From assembly GCF_019249655.2 (NCBI RefSeq), contig NZ_CP137557.1:340001-404000 (forward strand): a DNA stretch of 64,000 nt, in the 5' to 3' direction. Numbering within the stretch: the first letter of the stretch is position 1; each line of letters opens with the position of its first letter. Below, piece after piece: positions 7,395 through 16,029 of this stretch. A program made the position numbers and the translations under genes. The stretch is from Segatella copri. GTDB lineage: Bacteria; Bacteroidota; Bacteroidia; Bacteroidales; Bacteroidaceae. The notes under the pieces were generated by a model. That model was not told the origin of the DNA. It worked only from the letters and a program-made list of their open reading frames with translations, and searched no databases.

Positions 7395-9143
7395 ATGGAA
7401 ACATTTGACTTGGAGTCGCATCTCAAGGGTGCGTACTCTTCTTTTCCCGAAGCGAAGCGTCAGCCCCTGATTGGCATCTCTGCCAACTATGAAGGCATTG
7501 ATGCTACGCTTCGCGACCGTTATTACAAGCAGGTGATTGCGGCGGGCGGAACGCCTGTCATCATTCCCCCTGTTGCCGACAGTTCAGTCATCGTCAATAC
7601 CCTGGAGCATCTGGATGGTCTCATCCTCACCGGTGGCGGCGACCATAACCCGCTGTGGATGGGCGAAGAGCCTTCGCCTCGTCTTCACAACATCAACCAG
7701 GAGCGTGATGCGGCAGAACTGATGCTCACCCGTCTGGCGTTCAACCGTCAGATTCCGATGCTCGGCATTTGCCGCGGCATCCAGACCCTGGCCATTGCCC
7801 TGGGCGGAAAGGTGTATCAGGACATCAAGCAGCAGGTGAAGCACAGTCAGGATGCCGATCGCTCGGAACCTACTCATAGTGTTGAAATCAAGAAAGATTC
7901 CACCTTATATAATATATATGAGGCAGAGAAGATTTTCGTCAACTCGTTCCACCATCAGGCGGTGAGCGAGCCGGGCAAGCATATGCGCATCATCGCCAAA
8001 TCTACCGATGGCATCATCGAGGCGATAGAGAGCAGCGAGTATAAGCAGATTCTCGGTGTACAGTGGCATCCGGAATGGCTCGGCGAGGATGGCGGAAAGC
8101 TTTTCCTGTGGCTTGTAAACCAGGCGAATAATTTCTATGCAGCCAAGCAGTTGCATAAGCGCATCCTTACCCTCGATACCCATTGCGATACGCCGATGTT
8201 CTTCCCGCAGGGCGTCAAGTTCGACCATCGTGATTCCCGCATCCTTGTGGATTTGCATAAGATGACCGACGGCCATCAGGATGCCACCACCATGGTGGCC
8301 TATCTGCCGCAGCCTAAGATAGGCGAGAGCTTCAGCAGCAAGGTGGATTTCGATGTGCAGGGACCGGCGCAGTATGCCGACCTCATCTTCGACAAGATAG
8401 AGGAGATAGTGAGCAAGAACAGCCAGTATCTCAGCATCGCCCGCACGCCTACCGATCTCTACAGCGATAAGCGAAAGGGCAGAAAGAGCATCATGCTGGG
8501 CATAGAAAACGGTCTAGCCCTGGAGCATGACCTGAGCAACGTGAAGCATTTTGCCCAGCGCGGCATCGTCTATATCACCCTCTGTCACAATGGCGACAAC
8601 GACATCTGCGACAGTGCCCGTGGCTGCAACACCCACAATGGCGTGAGCAGTTTCGGAGCCAAGGTGATTCAGGAGATGAACCGCCATGGCATCATGGTAG
8701 ATTTGAGTCATGCCGGCGAGAAGAGCTTCTACGATGCGCTCGAAATCAGTCAGACCCCTATTGTGTGCAGCCATAGCAGCAGCCGTGCGCTCTGCGATGT
8801 TCCCCGCAACCTGACGGATGACCAGATGCGTGCCCTGGCGGCTCGTGGCGGTGTGGCGCATACCACGCTCTACCACGGATTCCTGCGCAAGGAGGGAGGA
8901 GCAGACATCATGGATGCCATCGCCCACCTGGAGCATGCCATCGACGTGATGGGCATCGACCACGTAGGTCTCGGTACCGATTTCGATGGAGATGGAGGCA
9001 TCCGCGGACTTGCCGACTCTTCTGAACTCATCAACTTCACCCTCCAGCTGCTGCGCCGCAAGTACAGCGAGCAGGACATCGCCAAGATTTGGGGAGGCAA
9101 CTGGCTCAGAGTGATGACGCAGGTGCAGAACTTTGGAAAGTGA
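7395..9143 (+). CDS. Fusion of gamma-glutamyl hydrolase (C26, PuuD-like) and M19 dipeptidase
   Basis: A 582-residue two-enzyme protein. About residues 1-255 form a class I glutamine-amidotransferase-like hydrolase: LTGGGDHNP, nucleophile Cys in GICRGIQTLAIALGG, His in NSFHHQAV, and VQWHPEW. About 260-580 form a renal-dipeptidase-like M19 domain: zinc motif THCDTP, GIENG, DLSHAG, SHSSSRALC, GLGTDFDGDG. Such a pair could cut gamma-glutamyl bonds and then hydrolyse the released dipeptide. ATG at 7395 was chosen because the longer frame starts inside the Lrp gene. No signal peptide is seen, so it is probably cytoplasmic. The substrate is unknown. Confidence 0.88.
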   Translation: METFDLESHLKGAYSSFPEAKRQPLIGISANYEGIDATLRDRYYKQVIAAGGTPVIIPPVADSSVIVNTLEHLDGLILTGGGDHNPLWMGEEPSPRLHNINQERDAAELMLTRLAFNRQIPMLGICRGIQTLAIALGGKVYQDIKQQVKHSQDADRSEPTHSVEIKKDSTLYNIYEAEKIFVNSFHHQAVSEPGKHMRIIAKSTDGIIEAIESSEYKQILGVQWHPEWLGEDGGKLFLWLVNQANNFYAAKQLHKRILTLDTHCDTPMFFPQGVKFDHRDSRILVDLHKMTDGHQDATTMVAYLPQPKIGESFSSKVDFDVQGPAQYADLIFDKIEEIVSKNSQYLSIARTPTDLYSDKRKGRKSIMLGIENGLALEHDLSNVKHFAQRGIVYITLCHNGDNDICDSARGCNTHNGVSSFGAKVIQEMNRHGIMVDLSHAGEKSFYDALEISQTPIVCSHSSSRALCDVPRNLTDDQMRALAARGGVAHTTLYHGFLRKEGGADIMDAIAHLEHAIDVMGIDHVGLGTDFDGDGGIRGLADSSELINFTLQLLRRKYSEQDIAKIWGGNWLRVMTQVQNFGK

Positions 9144-9224
9144 AGAACGAAGAGTGAAGAATTTGATAGTTATTAAGTAATCATAAAGTTCAAAGTTCAA
9201 ATCTGAAAGTTCAAAGTAAATACA

Positions 9225-10256
9225 ATGACGAAGAAAATGAAGATAATTTTGGGCTTGGTGGTGGCTGCCGGAGTGGTGGCTGGTACCATCAGCTATAAGA
9301 ATGCGAACAGTTCGAGTTCGCCTGAGGTTCAGGAGGTAGAGGAAGCCGAGAAGCTGAATCCCGTAGGTCCTGCCTTCAATGCCGATTCGGCGCTGGCTTA
9401 TTGCCAGGTGCAATGCGATTTCGGTCCTCGTGTGATGAACAGCGAGGCGCACGATAAGTGTGGCGAATGGATTGTGAGCAAATTCAAGCAGTTTGGATGC
9501 GAGGTGGAGACCCAGAAGGCCGACCTGAAGGGTTATGATGGCACGATATTGAAGAATACCAATATCATCGCCCACTATAACCCGAAGGCGCAGACCCGCA
9601 TCCTGCTCTGTGCCCATTGGGACAGTCGTCCTTGGGCTGATAATGATCCTGACAGTACCAATTGGCGCAAGCCTGTGCTGGCTGCCAACGATGGTGCCAG
9701 CGGTGTGGCCGTGATGCTTGAGCTTGCCCGCCAGTTGCAGGCAGACAAGAAGTTGAATCCGAATATCGGAGTAGATTTCGTATGTTTCGATACGGAAGAC
9801 TGGGGTACGCCTCAGTGGGCTGATGTGCAGGATGATGGCGACAGTTGGGCGCTGGGTGCGCAGTATTGGAGTGAGAACAAGCCGGATAGCTACAATCCTC
9901 GTTACGGTATCCTTCTCGATATGGTAGGTGGTCAGGGTGCCAAGTTCTACCGTGAGGGCATGTCGATGCAGTATGCCGGTGGCATAGTGAAGAAGGTTTG
10001 GGCTGCAGCCCGCCAGGCTGGTTACGGCAGTTACTTCCCTAAGAGTGATGGCGGTATGATTACCGACGACCACATCCCAGTGAACCAGAAGGCGAAGATT
10101 CCAACCATCGATGTGATAGCATATTACCCAGATTGCCAGCAGAGCAGTTTCGGTCCTACCTGGCATACGGTAATCGATGACATGGCTCATTTGGATAAGA
10201 ATGTGTTGAAGGCAGTGGGTCAGACCATGATCCAGGTGCTTTATACCGAGGAATAA
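9225..10256 (+). CDS. M28-family protein, probable glutaminyl-peptide cyclotransferase
   Basis: Zinc enzyme of the M28 fold. Motifs: CAHWDSRPWADND (about 127), ANDGASGVAVMLELAR, DTEDWG, LLDMVGG, and a C-terminal GPTWHTVIDDMAHLDK. The HWDSRP and TEDWG forms resemble bacterial glutaminyl cyclases known from Porphyromonas and Prevotella, which make N-terminal pyroglutamate on secreted proteins, more than ordinary M28 aminopeptidases. An N-terminal hydrophobic segment (residues 6-22) suggests a periplasmic, membrane-anchored protein of 343 residues. It lies 81 bp after the fusion hydrolase. An aminopeptidase role cannot be excluded by reading. Confidence 0.82.
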   Translation: MTKKMKIILGLVVAAGVVAGTISYKNANSSSSPEVQEVEEAEKLNPVGPAFNADSALAYCQVQCDFGPRVMNSEAHDKCGEWIVSKFKQFGCEVETQKADLKGYDGTILKNTNIIAHYNPKAQTRILLCAHWDSRPWADNDPDSTNWRKPVLAANDGASGVAVMLELARQLQADKKLNPNIGVDFVCFDTEDWGTPQWADVQDDGDSWALGAQYWSENKPDSYNPRYGILLDMVGGQGAKFYREGMSMQYAGGIVKKVWAAARQAGYGSYFPKSDGGMITDDHIPVNQKAKIPTIDVIAYYPDCQQSSFGPTWHTVIDDMAHLDKNVLKAVGQTMIQVLYTEE

Positions 10257-10261
10257 TTAGG

Positions 10262-10310
10262 AATGTCCCTAGAGGAAAAAGCAGTTACCTCTAGGGACAT
10301 TTCTTTTTTT
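10262..10310 (+). terminator. Intrinsic terminator after M28 gene
   Basis: AATGTCCCTAGAGG pairs perfectly with CCTCTAGGGACATT across a 12-nt loop and is followed by a run of T. Confidence 0.9.
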
Positions 10311-10317
10311 CATTAGA

Positions 10318-10417
10318 AGAAATCTCCGTTCAGCGTCGTTGAACGTATGTTCAAAGCTTTTGAACGTACATTCAAAGCTTTTGAACGCACATTCAAAACT
10401 TATGAACGGAGATTTCT
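10318..10417. repeat. Nested palindromic repeat block
   Basis: Three consecutive 21-bp units (10339-10359, 10360-10380, 10381-10401) each contain a near-palindrome of the form TTGAACGTACATTCAA. The block is enclosed by a perfect 15-bp inverted pair, AGAAATCTCCGTTCA at 10318-10332 and its complement at 10403-10417. It lies between convergent genes. The units are contiguous with no spacers, so this is not a CRISPR array. Function unknown. Confidence 0.85.
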
Positions 10418-10496
10418 CCTAATAGTATAGACAAATACTCTTAATAGTATCCACAACTTTCCCTAAGGGTATTGGTTTTCTTAATAAGGAGTATGA

Positions 10497-11144
10497 TTAA
10501 ATCTGCCCTGATTCCACTTGTCTCACCACTCTTTCCGTGAGCCTATCCACTCCGTTCGGATCGTACTTCTTGTTGAGGCTGGCACCGAAGAGGGCAGCGA
10601 AGGCCTGGTAGAAGCCGGCACGGATAGGACCCAGGAAGGCTTGGATAAGATGATAGGAAGAAGAGTTGCATTCACGATACACCAGCTTGATGCAGAGCTT
10701 GCCTTGCGCATAGGTTAGCTTCTTCATTCTTGGCGTGTATCGCTGCTTGATGTCCTTCTCCACCAGTTTCATGTGGGCATCCTTCGCCTTCTTGTTAGGA
10801 AGGGTCTCCAGATAGTCGCCCGTCTCGATGATGATCTTTCTCACCTCCTTGGCTATCGGCAACACCTTCTTGATGTTATACACCAGTCGGTTGTAGGCCA
10901 TCCTTTCCTTGGCGTTTTTGAACACAGGCTGTGGATAAACATACACGTTGTTCACCTGCACGTATTGAATGCTGTCTTTATCCAGCAGCACCTTTCCCAC
11001 CTTCACCATCGGTTCGAAGGTAGGAGTATCCATATCCACCTCCCTGTCTTCAGGGTTGTCGCCATCGGTTTGCGCCATTGTCTGCAGGCTGATGCAGAAG
11101 AGCATCGCCAGCAGAAATAATATTTTCTGTTTCATGAAATCCAT
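10497..11144 (-). CDS. DUF4294 domain-containing secreted protein
   Basis: Bacteroidetes protein of unknown function. A signal peptide (MKQKILFLLAMLFCISLQTMAQ) follows four extra N-terminal residues, so the start may be the internal ATG four codons on. The mature part has the DUF4294 pattern: NVYVYPQPVFKNAKERMAYN, RLVYNIKKVLPIAKEVRKI, GKLCIKLVYRECNSSSY, and GASLNKKYDPNGVDRLTERV. Probably periplasmic. A -7 box lies 64 bp upstream (11209-11216, minus strand). No activity is known to me for this family. Confidence 0.82.
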   Translation of the reverse strand: MDFMKQKILFLLAMLFCISLQTMAQTDGDNPEDREVDMDTPTFEPMVKVGKVLLDKDSIQYVQVNNVYVYPQPVFKNAKERMAYNRLVYNIKKVLPIAKEVRKIIIETGDYLETLPNKKAKDAHMKLVEKDIKQRYTPRMKKLTYAQGKLCIKLVYRECNSSSYHLIQAFLGPIRAGFYQAFAALFGASLNKKYDPNGVDRLTERVVRQVESGQI

Positions 11145-11208
11145 CTTAATTATCCATTTGTCTTATATATAATAAGGTGTAAGCCCCTCTATCTTGCTAA
11201 TTACGCCG

Positions 11209-11288
11209 CAAAATTACAGATTATTTCTCATTTAGAGAAAGATTCTTTCCTTTTTCTTGCTCATTTTCAGAAAATCATTGTAACTTTG
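11209..11288. promoter_or_regulatory. Divergent promoters for DUF4294 and HHH barrel genes
   Basis: TAATTTTG on the minus strand (11209-11216) and TAACTTTG on the plus strand (11281-11288) both match TAnnTTTG and point to the two flanking genes. Confidence 0.6.
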
Positions 11289-11316
11289 AGGAAATTTAAT
11301 AATCGTTTGCCTATAG

Positions 11317-13341
11317 ATGAAACGTTGGCAGCCCATAACCCAATTTTTGTTGAAACTGTTTCTGTTAGGCAGTTCCCTGCTATTCCATGCCTTTTCGGTA
11401 AGTGCCCAGTCGTGGCAGCAGCTACTTTCTGAACTTTCGGAAACCGAGGATTTTGAGCATACTTCCTGGGAAGACTACGAGGAAGATCTGGAGGAATGGG
11501 CGCAGCATCCGATAAACCTGAATGCGGCTACCCGCGAGGAGATGGAGCGTTTGCCCTTTCTTACCTCTTCGCAGGTGGAAGACATCCAGGCTTACGTTTA
11601 TCGCTATGGCGGAATGAAAAGCATGACGGAACTCACCCTGATTCCGAGCATCAGCTGGTATCAGCGACAGCTGATGGAGCATTTCTTCTATGTAGATGCT
11701 GACCAGAAGAAGTCTGATTTCCCCAGTATCAGGAATATCATCAAATATGGAAAGCATGAGGCGATGGGCATGTTGAAGGTGCCTTTCTACGAAAGAAAGG
11801 GCGATGCCAATGGCTATATGGGCTATAAATACAAGCATTGGCTGCGCTATCAGTTCAGGTATGGCGACTATGTAAAGCTGGGCGTTGTGGGGGCGCAGGA
11901 TGCGGGCGAACCCTTTGGCACCGGCAAGAACAACCTGGGCTATGATTTCTACTCCTTCTATCTGCAAGTAAAGAAACTGGGGCGCTGGAAGAACATCACC
12001 CTGGGCAGATACCGCCTGCACGAAGGCTTGGGACTGATACTCAACAACGATTTCAGCTTCGGCAAACTCTCGGTGCTTTCTTCCCTGGGAAGCGCCACCA
12101 ACCGCATCCGGGTTCATTCCTCCCGATCTTCTGCCAATTATCTGCAGGGAGCAGCTGCCACCTATACCTTGTTGAAAGGTCTCGACCTGACCGCCTTCTT
12201 CTCTTATCGCAAGATAGATGCCACGCTCTCCGACCAGGGCGGCATCCAAACCATCCAGAAGACCGGACTGCATCGCACCCTGAAGGAAATCGCGAAGCAG
12301 AATATCGCCTCCAATACTCTGATGGGCGGAAACATCAACTATCGCAACCAGGGCTGGCATATCGGGGCAACAGGCTTCTATACCTCTTTCTCCCTTCCGC
12401 TTACGCCCGATAAGTCGCAGTTGTATAAGCGATTTGCGCCCCAGGGCTATAACTTCTGGAATGCGAGTGTGGATTACGGCTACGTTTCCCACCGCTGGAC
12501 CATCGCAGGCGAAACGGCGACGGGCAATTGTGGAGCCATCGCCACCCTCAATGCCGCCTCCTATCTCTTTTCCGACCATTTCTCTCTGCTTGCCTTGCAT
12601 CGGTTCTATTCCGCCCGCTATTACTCGCTTTTCAGCAACAGCTTTTCAGAGGGGAGCGATGTGCAGGATGAGAATGGAGCCTATCTGGGCTTTACGTGGG
12701 TTCCGGCTCATCGCAGGAGCATCACCGGCTATAGCGACTTTGTCTATTTCGTGTGGCCCAAGTATCATACCAGGCAAAGCACGCAATGCTGGGACCATCT
12801 GCTCAATATCCTCTATCAGCCTAATAAGAGATGGATTCTGGGCACCCGATTGCGCTATAAGGAGAAGGCGGGAACCACCACCGGGCGATGGCGCCTTTAT
12901 GCCACTTTCGCTGAGAAAAACTGGAGTGCCAAGACGAGTGTGGATTATACGATGAGCAAGGAGATGGGAAAGAAGTCAAGCCAGAAAGATGCAGATGGTG
13001 CGAACCCCAGCCAGGGGTATCTGCTGAACGAGAACCTGAGTTATCGCTGGCATTGGCTGAGGCTATCGGGCAGTTTTTCTTATTTCCATACGCAGGATTT
13101 CAGCAGTCGCATCTATGTCTACGAACCCGGCCTGCTTTATCAGATGAGTTTCAGCAGCTTCTATGGCGAGGGCATCCGCTGTGCCCTGGTGGCTCGTTCG
13201 GAAATAGGTAAGCATCTGCTGGTTATTGCCAAACTGGGCACTACCCGCTATTTCGACCGGAGCCATATCTCCACCGGATTACAGGAGATAGCGGCCTCGC
13301 ATCAAACCGATTTGGAGATACAGATGAAATGGAAGTGGTGA
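11317..13341 (+). CDS. Helix-hairpin-helix protein with predicted outer-membrane barrel
   Basis: 674 residues. A signal peptide ends near SVSAQ (about residue 31). A ComEA-like helix-hairpin-helix segment follows at about 60-130 (HPINLNAATREEMERLPFLT, then SQVEDIQAYVYRYGGMKSMT). The rest is rich in alternating aromatic/hydrophobic strands, for example WLRYQFRYGDYVKLGVVGAQ and NITLGRYRLHEGLGLIL, and ends in EIQMKWKW, typical of outer-membrane barrels. The role is unknown; similar HHH-barrel proteins are common in Bacteroidetes. A DNA-uptake role would be a guess from the HHH motif alone. Confidence 0.75.
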   Translation: MKRWQPITQFLLKLFLLGSSLLFHAFSVSAQSWQQLLSELSETEDFEHTSWEDYEEDLEEWAQHPINLNAATREEMERLPFLTSSQVEDIQAYVYRYGGMKSMTELTLIPSISWYQRQLMEHFFYVDADQKKSDFPSIRNIIKYGKHEAMGMLKVPFYERKGDANGYMGYKYKHWLRYQFRYGDYVKLGVVGAQDAGEPFGTGKNNLGYDFYSFYLQVKKLGRWKNITLGRYRLHEGLGLILNNDFSFGKLSVLSSLGSATNRIRVHSSRSSANYLQGAAATYTLLKGLDLTAFFSYRKIDATLSDQGGIQTIQKTGLHRTLKEIAKQNIASNTLMGGNINYRNQGWHIGATGFYTSFSLPLTPDKSQLYKRFAPQGYNFWNASVDYGYVSHRWTIAGETATGNCGAIATLNAASYLFSDHFSLLALHRFYSARYYSLFSNSFSEGSDVQDENGAYLGFTWVPAHRRSITGYSDFVYFVWPKYHTRQSTQCWDHLLNILYQPNKRWILGTRLRYKEKAGTTTGRWRLYATFAEKNWSAKTSVDYTMSKEMGKKSSQKDADGANPSQGYLLNENLSYRWHWLRLSGSFSYFHTQDFSSRIYVYEPGLLYQMSFSSFYGEGIRCALVARSEIGKHLLVIAKLGTTRYFDRSHISTGLQEIAASHQTDLEIQMKWKW

Positions 13342-13354
13342 AGTTTCTGCGAAT

Positions 13355-13453
13355 TCAGTATTCCTTGGCTATCTTCTTCAATGTCATCATCTGTCCAAAA
13401 CGGTAGAATGGATTCTCAGCGATAGAACCATATTCGAATGGTATCTTGTTCAT
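13355..13453 (-). pseudogene. Remnant of an ATPase-like gene (32 codons)
   Basis: Minus-strand ATG at 13453 reads MNKIPFEYGSIAENPFYRFG then QMMTLKKIAKEY and a stop. The first part looks like the N-terminus of a Bacteroidales ATPase (compare EAPFVFGVRVEG in the neighbour). The second looks like the mid-protein segment PFYRFGDFFYLNKI of the same kind of protein. I read it as an ATPase gene collapsed by an internal deletion and then truncated. A minus-strand -7 box, TAACTTTG at 13480-13487, still faces it. Confidence 0.5.
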
Positions 13454-13479
13454 ATACTTAAAGTCTTGATTTTCTGCAA

Positions 13480-13639
13480 AGTTACAAAATTATACCCAAA
13501 GGTATTATACCCTAGGGTATAATTTATGAAACTTTATGTTTTTATCAGACGAAGAATTGCTGTTTCTGCAAAAAAAGATGGCTTTAAACAACATTGTTTT
13601 AAACAACCTTGTTTAATTTGTTTTTTTTTGCTATCTTTG
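13480..13639 (+). promoter_or_regulatory. Palindrome-rich promoter region of ATPase copy 1
   Basis: Contains a perfect 20-bp palindrome (ATTATACCCTAGGGTATAAT, 13504-13523) preceded by a related half-site. It also holds a double repeat of the TTTAAACAAC / TTGTTT type (about 13582-13618) and a -7 box TATCTTTG at 13632-13639. Nearly the same block precedes the second copy (19977-20140). The symmetric sites suggest a dimeric repressor. An additional 66-bp insertion, flanked by direct repeats of CTTTGCAGAAGAAAAGCTG, follows the -7 box only in this copy. Confidence 0.65.
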
Positions 13640-13744
13640 CAGAAGAAAAGCTGCACTCGGCAATTTGAAAGCAAGCTTTCATTGCGCTCGTTTGCATTTT
13701 CTTTGCAGAAGAAAAGCTGTATAGTATAAAATAAGGTAGTGATT

Positions 13745-14899
13745 ATGAGAAAAAGTAAAGAAGCTCCGTTTGTGTTCGGTGTTCGTGTGGAGGGAGATTC
13801 CTTTACCGACCGTAGAGAGGAAACAGAACGCCTGAAGGCGAACTTTACGTATGGAGTGAATACGATTTTGATTTCACCTCGTCGTATGGGTAAGACTTCA
13901 TTGGTGGATAAGGTGTGTTCGCTTGTAGAGAGCGAAGACATCAGGATAGCTCGTATAGATGCCTTTGGCTGTCGCTCTGAGAATGATTTTATCAATGCTT
14001 TTGCCACGGCTGTGGTTCGGGCTACTTCTTCAAAATGGGAAGAATGGATGGAGAATGCCAAGGTGTTCTTGAGCCGTTTTGTTCCGAAAATCAGTATAGG
14101 ACAAGATCCTTTGACTGATTTCTCTTTGGCGTTGGAGTATAATGCAGGTAACAATACTACCGAAGAGGCTTTGAGACTTCCGGAAATGATAGCTCGGTCT
14201 AAAGGTTGTCATATCGTAGTCTGCATCGATGAATTTCAGCAGATAGGCGATTTCCCTGATTCCTTGACCTTCCAGAAGAAGCTCCGTAGCGTATGGCAAT
14301 TACAGAGCCATGTTTCTTACTGCCTTTATGGTAGCAAGAAACACATGATGGAACAGATGTTCCAGAATGCCAGTTATCCATTCTATCGTTTTGGTGATTT
14401 CTTCTATCTGAATAAGATTAGCGAGAAAGACTGGGTGGAGTATATCTGTCAACGTTTCGAATCTACTGGCAAGCATATCTCGGAAGAGTTGGCTCGTGAA
14501 ATCTGTCAGGTAACAGACCGATATTCTTCTTATGTACAGCAGTTGGCATGGTTTGTATGGTTGCGAGTGCAAGATGATTCTGTAGCTACAGAAGAGGATT
14601 TGAAATATGGAATAGACCGGTTGCTGGATGCTTGTGAACCCTTGTTTATCCAGCAGACCGAAGACCTTTCTGCCTATCAGATGAATTTCCTGCATGCCAT
14701 TACCAATGGAGTACATACTGGTTTCACGCAGACGGCAATATTGGAAACCTATCGCCTAGGTACTGCTGCCAATGTAACTCGCCTTAAGAAGTCCTTGATG
14801 GTGAAAGATCTGATTACGATACCTGCCCCTAAACATTTGGAAATGAGTGACCCTATTTTAGCATTGTGGCTCAAGAGAAGAGTTTGGAAGGAATCATAA
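13745..14899 (+). CDS. P-loop ATPase (archaeal ATPase-like, STAND type), copy 1
   Basis: 384-residue ATPase of a type expanded in Bacteroidales. It shows Walker A SPRRMGKTSL (about residue 45), Walker B HIVVCIDEFQ (about 160), a sensor-like SYCLYGSKKHMM, and a C-terminal winged-helix-like region (ITNGVHTGFTQTAILETYRL, then GTAANVTRLKKSLM). No nuclease domain or membrane segment is visible. ATG at 13745 matches the start kept in copy 2; an in-frame GTG lies two codons upstream. It stands alone behind an operator-rich promoter. Its role is unknown; the relation to AAA/PD-(D/E)XK proteins such as 21296-23065 is one of family type only. Confidence 0.82.
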   Translation: MRKSKEAPFVFGVRVEGDSFTDRREETERLKANFTYGVNTILISPRRMGKTSLVDKVCSLVESEDIRIARIDAFGCRSENDFINAFATAVVRATSSKWEEWMENAKVFLSRFVPKISIGQDPLTDFSLALEYNAGNNTTEEALRLPEMIARSKGCHIVVCIDEFQQIGDFPDSLTFQKKLRSVWQLQSHVSYCLYGSKKHMMEQMFQNASYPFYRFGDFFYLNKISEKDWVEYICQRFESTGKHISEELAREICQVTDRYSSYVQQLAWFVWLRVQDDSVATEEDLKYGIDRLLDACEPLFIQQTEDLSAYQMNFLHAITNGVHTGFTQTAILETYRLGTAANVTRLKKSLMVKDLITIPAPKHLEMSDPILALWLKRRVWKES

Positions 14900-14949
14900 A
14901 AGAATTTCAAGGTATCGGAAAATTCAGGAACAAGATAGTCTTCAAATAA

Positions 14950-14981
14950 TTTGGCGTTTCTGATAGTTTTTCGTATCTTTG
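14950..14981 (+). promoter_or_regulatory. Promoter of GT2 gene
   Basis: TTTG at 14950-14953 and TATCTTTG at 14974-14981 are separated by 20 bp, a good Bacteroidetes -33/-7 pair. Confidence 0.7.
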
Positions 14982-15021
14982 CAAACTATATGGATTAAGT
15001 ATCGTGAAAGAGGAAGAAGGT

Positions 15022-15951
15022 ATGAAAGTATTAATAGTGATTCCTTGTTACAACGAGGAAGAAGTGTTGCCGAAAACCCTGGAGGTGCTTGGCAATCTGA
15101 TAAAAAACATCAAGAAAGAGACTGACGCCGACACGGGATTGCTCCTTGTTGACGACGGAAGTCGTGACCATACCTGGCAGATGATTTCGGATGCTGCCAG
15201 GGAGCACAGGTATGTGCATGGCATCAAGTTATCCCATAACCGCGGCCATCAGAATGCCCTCTGGGCAGGAATGGAGGCGGCTGTGGATCATTGCGATGCG
15301 ATGGTAAGCATCGATGCCGATTTGCAGGACGATGAGAATGTAATCATAGACATGGTGCGCCAGGTGCAGGAAGGCAAGGATATTATCTATGGTGTGCGTA
15401 AGGAGCGCAAGACCGATACCTTCTTCAAGCGATTCACCGCCCAGGCTTTCTATAAGCTGATGCAGAGCGTGGATAAGGATACGGTGTATAATCATGCCGA
15501 TTTCCGCATGATGACCAACCGCACGCTGAAGGCGCTGATGCAGTATCCCGAGCGCAATCTCTTCCTCAGATCCATCGTCCGCCAGTTGGGCTTCCGTGAG
15601 GGATTCGTCTATTACGACCGCAAGGCACGCGAGGCAGGTGAGAGCAAGTATCCGCTCACCAAGATGCTGAGCTTCAGTATCGATGGCATCACCTCGTTTT
15701 CCGTGGCACCATTGAAGTTTATCACTTTCCTGGGCTTGGCGATGACTTTAGTAGCCTTCATCATGATTATCTTTGCCTTGGTGGAGCATTTCCAGGGCAA
15801 GACCATCCAGGGCTGGACCTCCTTGCTTGTTTCCATGTGGTTTATCGGTGGCATCATCACCACGGGTGTAGGCATCACGGGCGTCTATATCGGCAAGATT
15901 TATACCGAGGTAAAGCGCCGTCCTCGATATTTTATAGAAGAAAGAGTATAA
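15022..15951 (+). CDS. Family 2 glycosyltransferase, GtrB/ArnC-like (polyprenyl-phosphate sugar synthase)
   Basis: Inner-membrane GT2 enzyme that probably loads a sugar onto undecaprenyl phosphate. The catalytic domain starts at once (MKVLIVIPCYNEEEVL), with LLVDDGSRDHTW, a DADLQDDE metal motif and YGVRKERKTDTFFKR. Two membrane helices follow near the C-terminus (about 225-250 and 262-290), the usual GtrB/ArnC/DPMS layout. ATG at 15022 fits the family; a GTG six codons upstream is possible. The convergent ArnT-like gene next door suggests the pair supplies and transfers one lipid-linked sugar; the sugar is not readable. Confidence 0.88.
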   Translation: MKVLIVIPCYNEEEVLPKTLEVLGNLIKNIKKETDADTGLLLVDDGSRDHTWQMISDAAREHRYVHGIKLSHNRGHQNALWAGMEAAVDHCDAMVSIDADLQDDENVIIDMVRQVQEGKDIIYGVRKERKTDTFFKRFTAQAFYKLMQSVDKDTVYNHADFRMMTNRTLKALMQYPERNLFLRSIVRQLGFREGFVYYDRKAREAGESKYPLTKMLSFSIDGITSFSVAPLKFITFLGLAMTLVAFIMIIFALVEHFQGKTIQGWTSLLVSMWFIGGIITTGVGITGVYIGKIYTEVKRRPRYFIEERV

Positions 15952-15960
15952 TTATTCAGA

Positions 15961-16010
15961 TACAAAAATGAGGGTGTGTCATGGACTTATGACACACCCT
16001 CATTTTTGTA
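15961..16010. terminator. Perfect bidirectional terminator
   Basis: A 22-bp perfect stem (15961-15982 with 15989-16010) closes on the 6-nt loop GGACTT. A tracts and T tracts at the ends serve both convergent genes. Confidence 0.95.
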
Positions 16011-16029
16011 TCTAATCACTAATCTTTGT

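Noticed and set aside
8514..10190. A 558-codon open frame antisense to the fusion hydrolase and M28 genes
   Set aside because: It crosses two well-supported genes and an intergenic gap; its translation has no domain and His/Arg-rich shadow composition.
10339..10401. CRISPR array
   Set aside because: The 21-bp units are contiguous without unique spacers and no cas genes are in the window.
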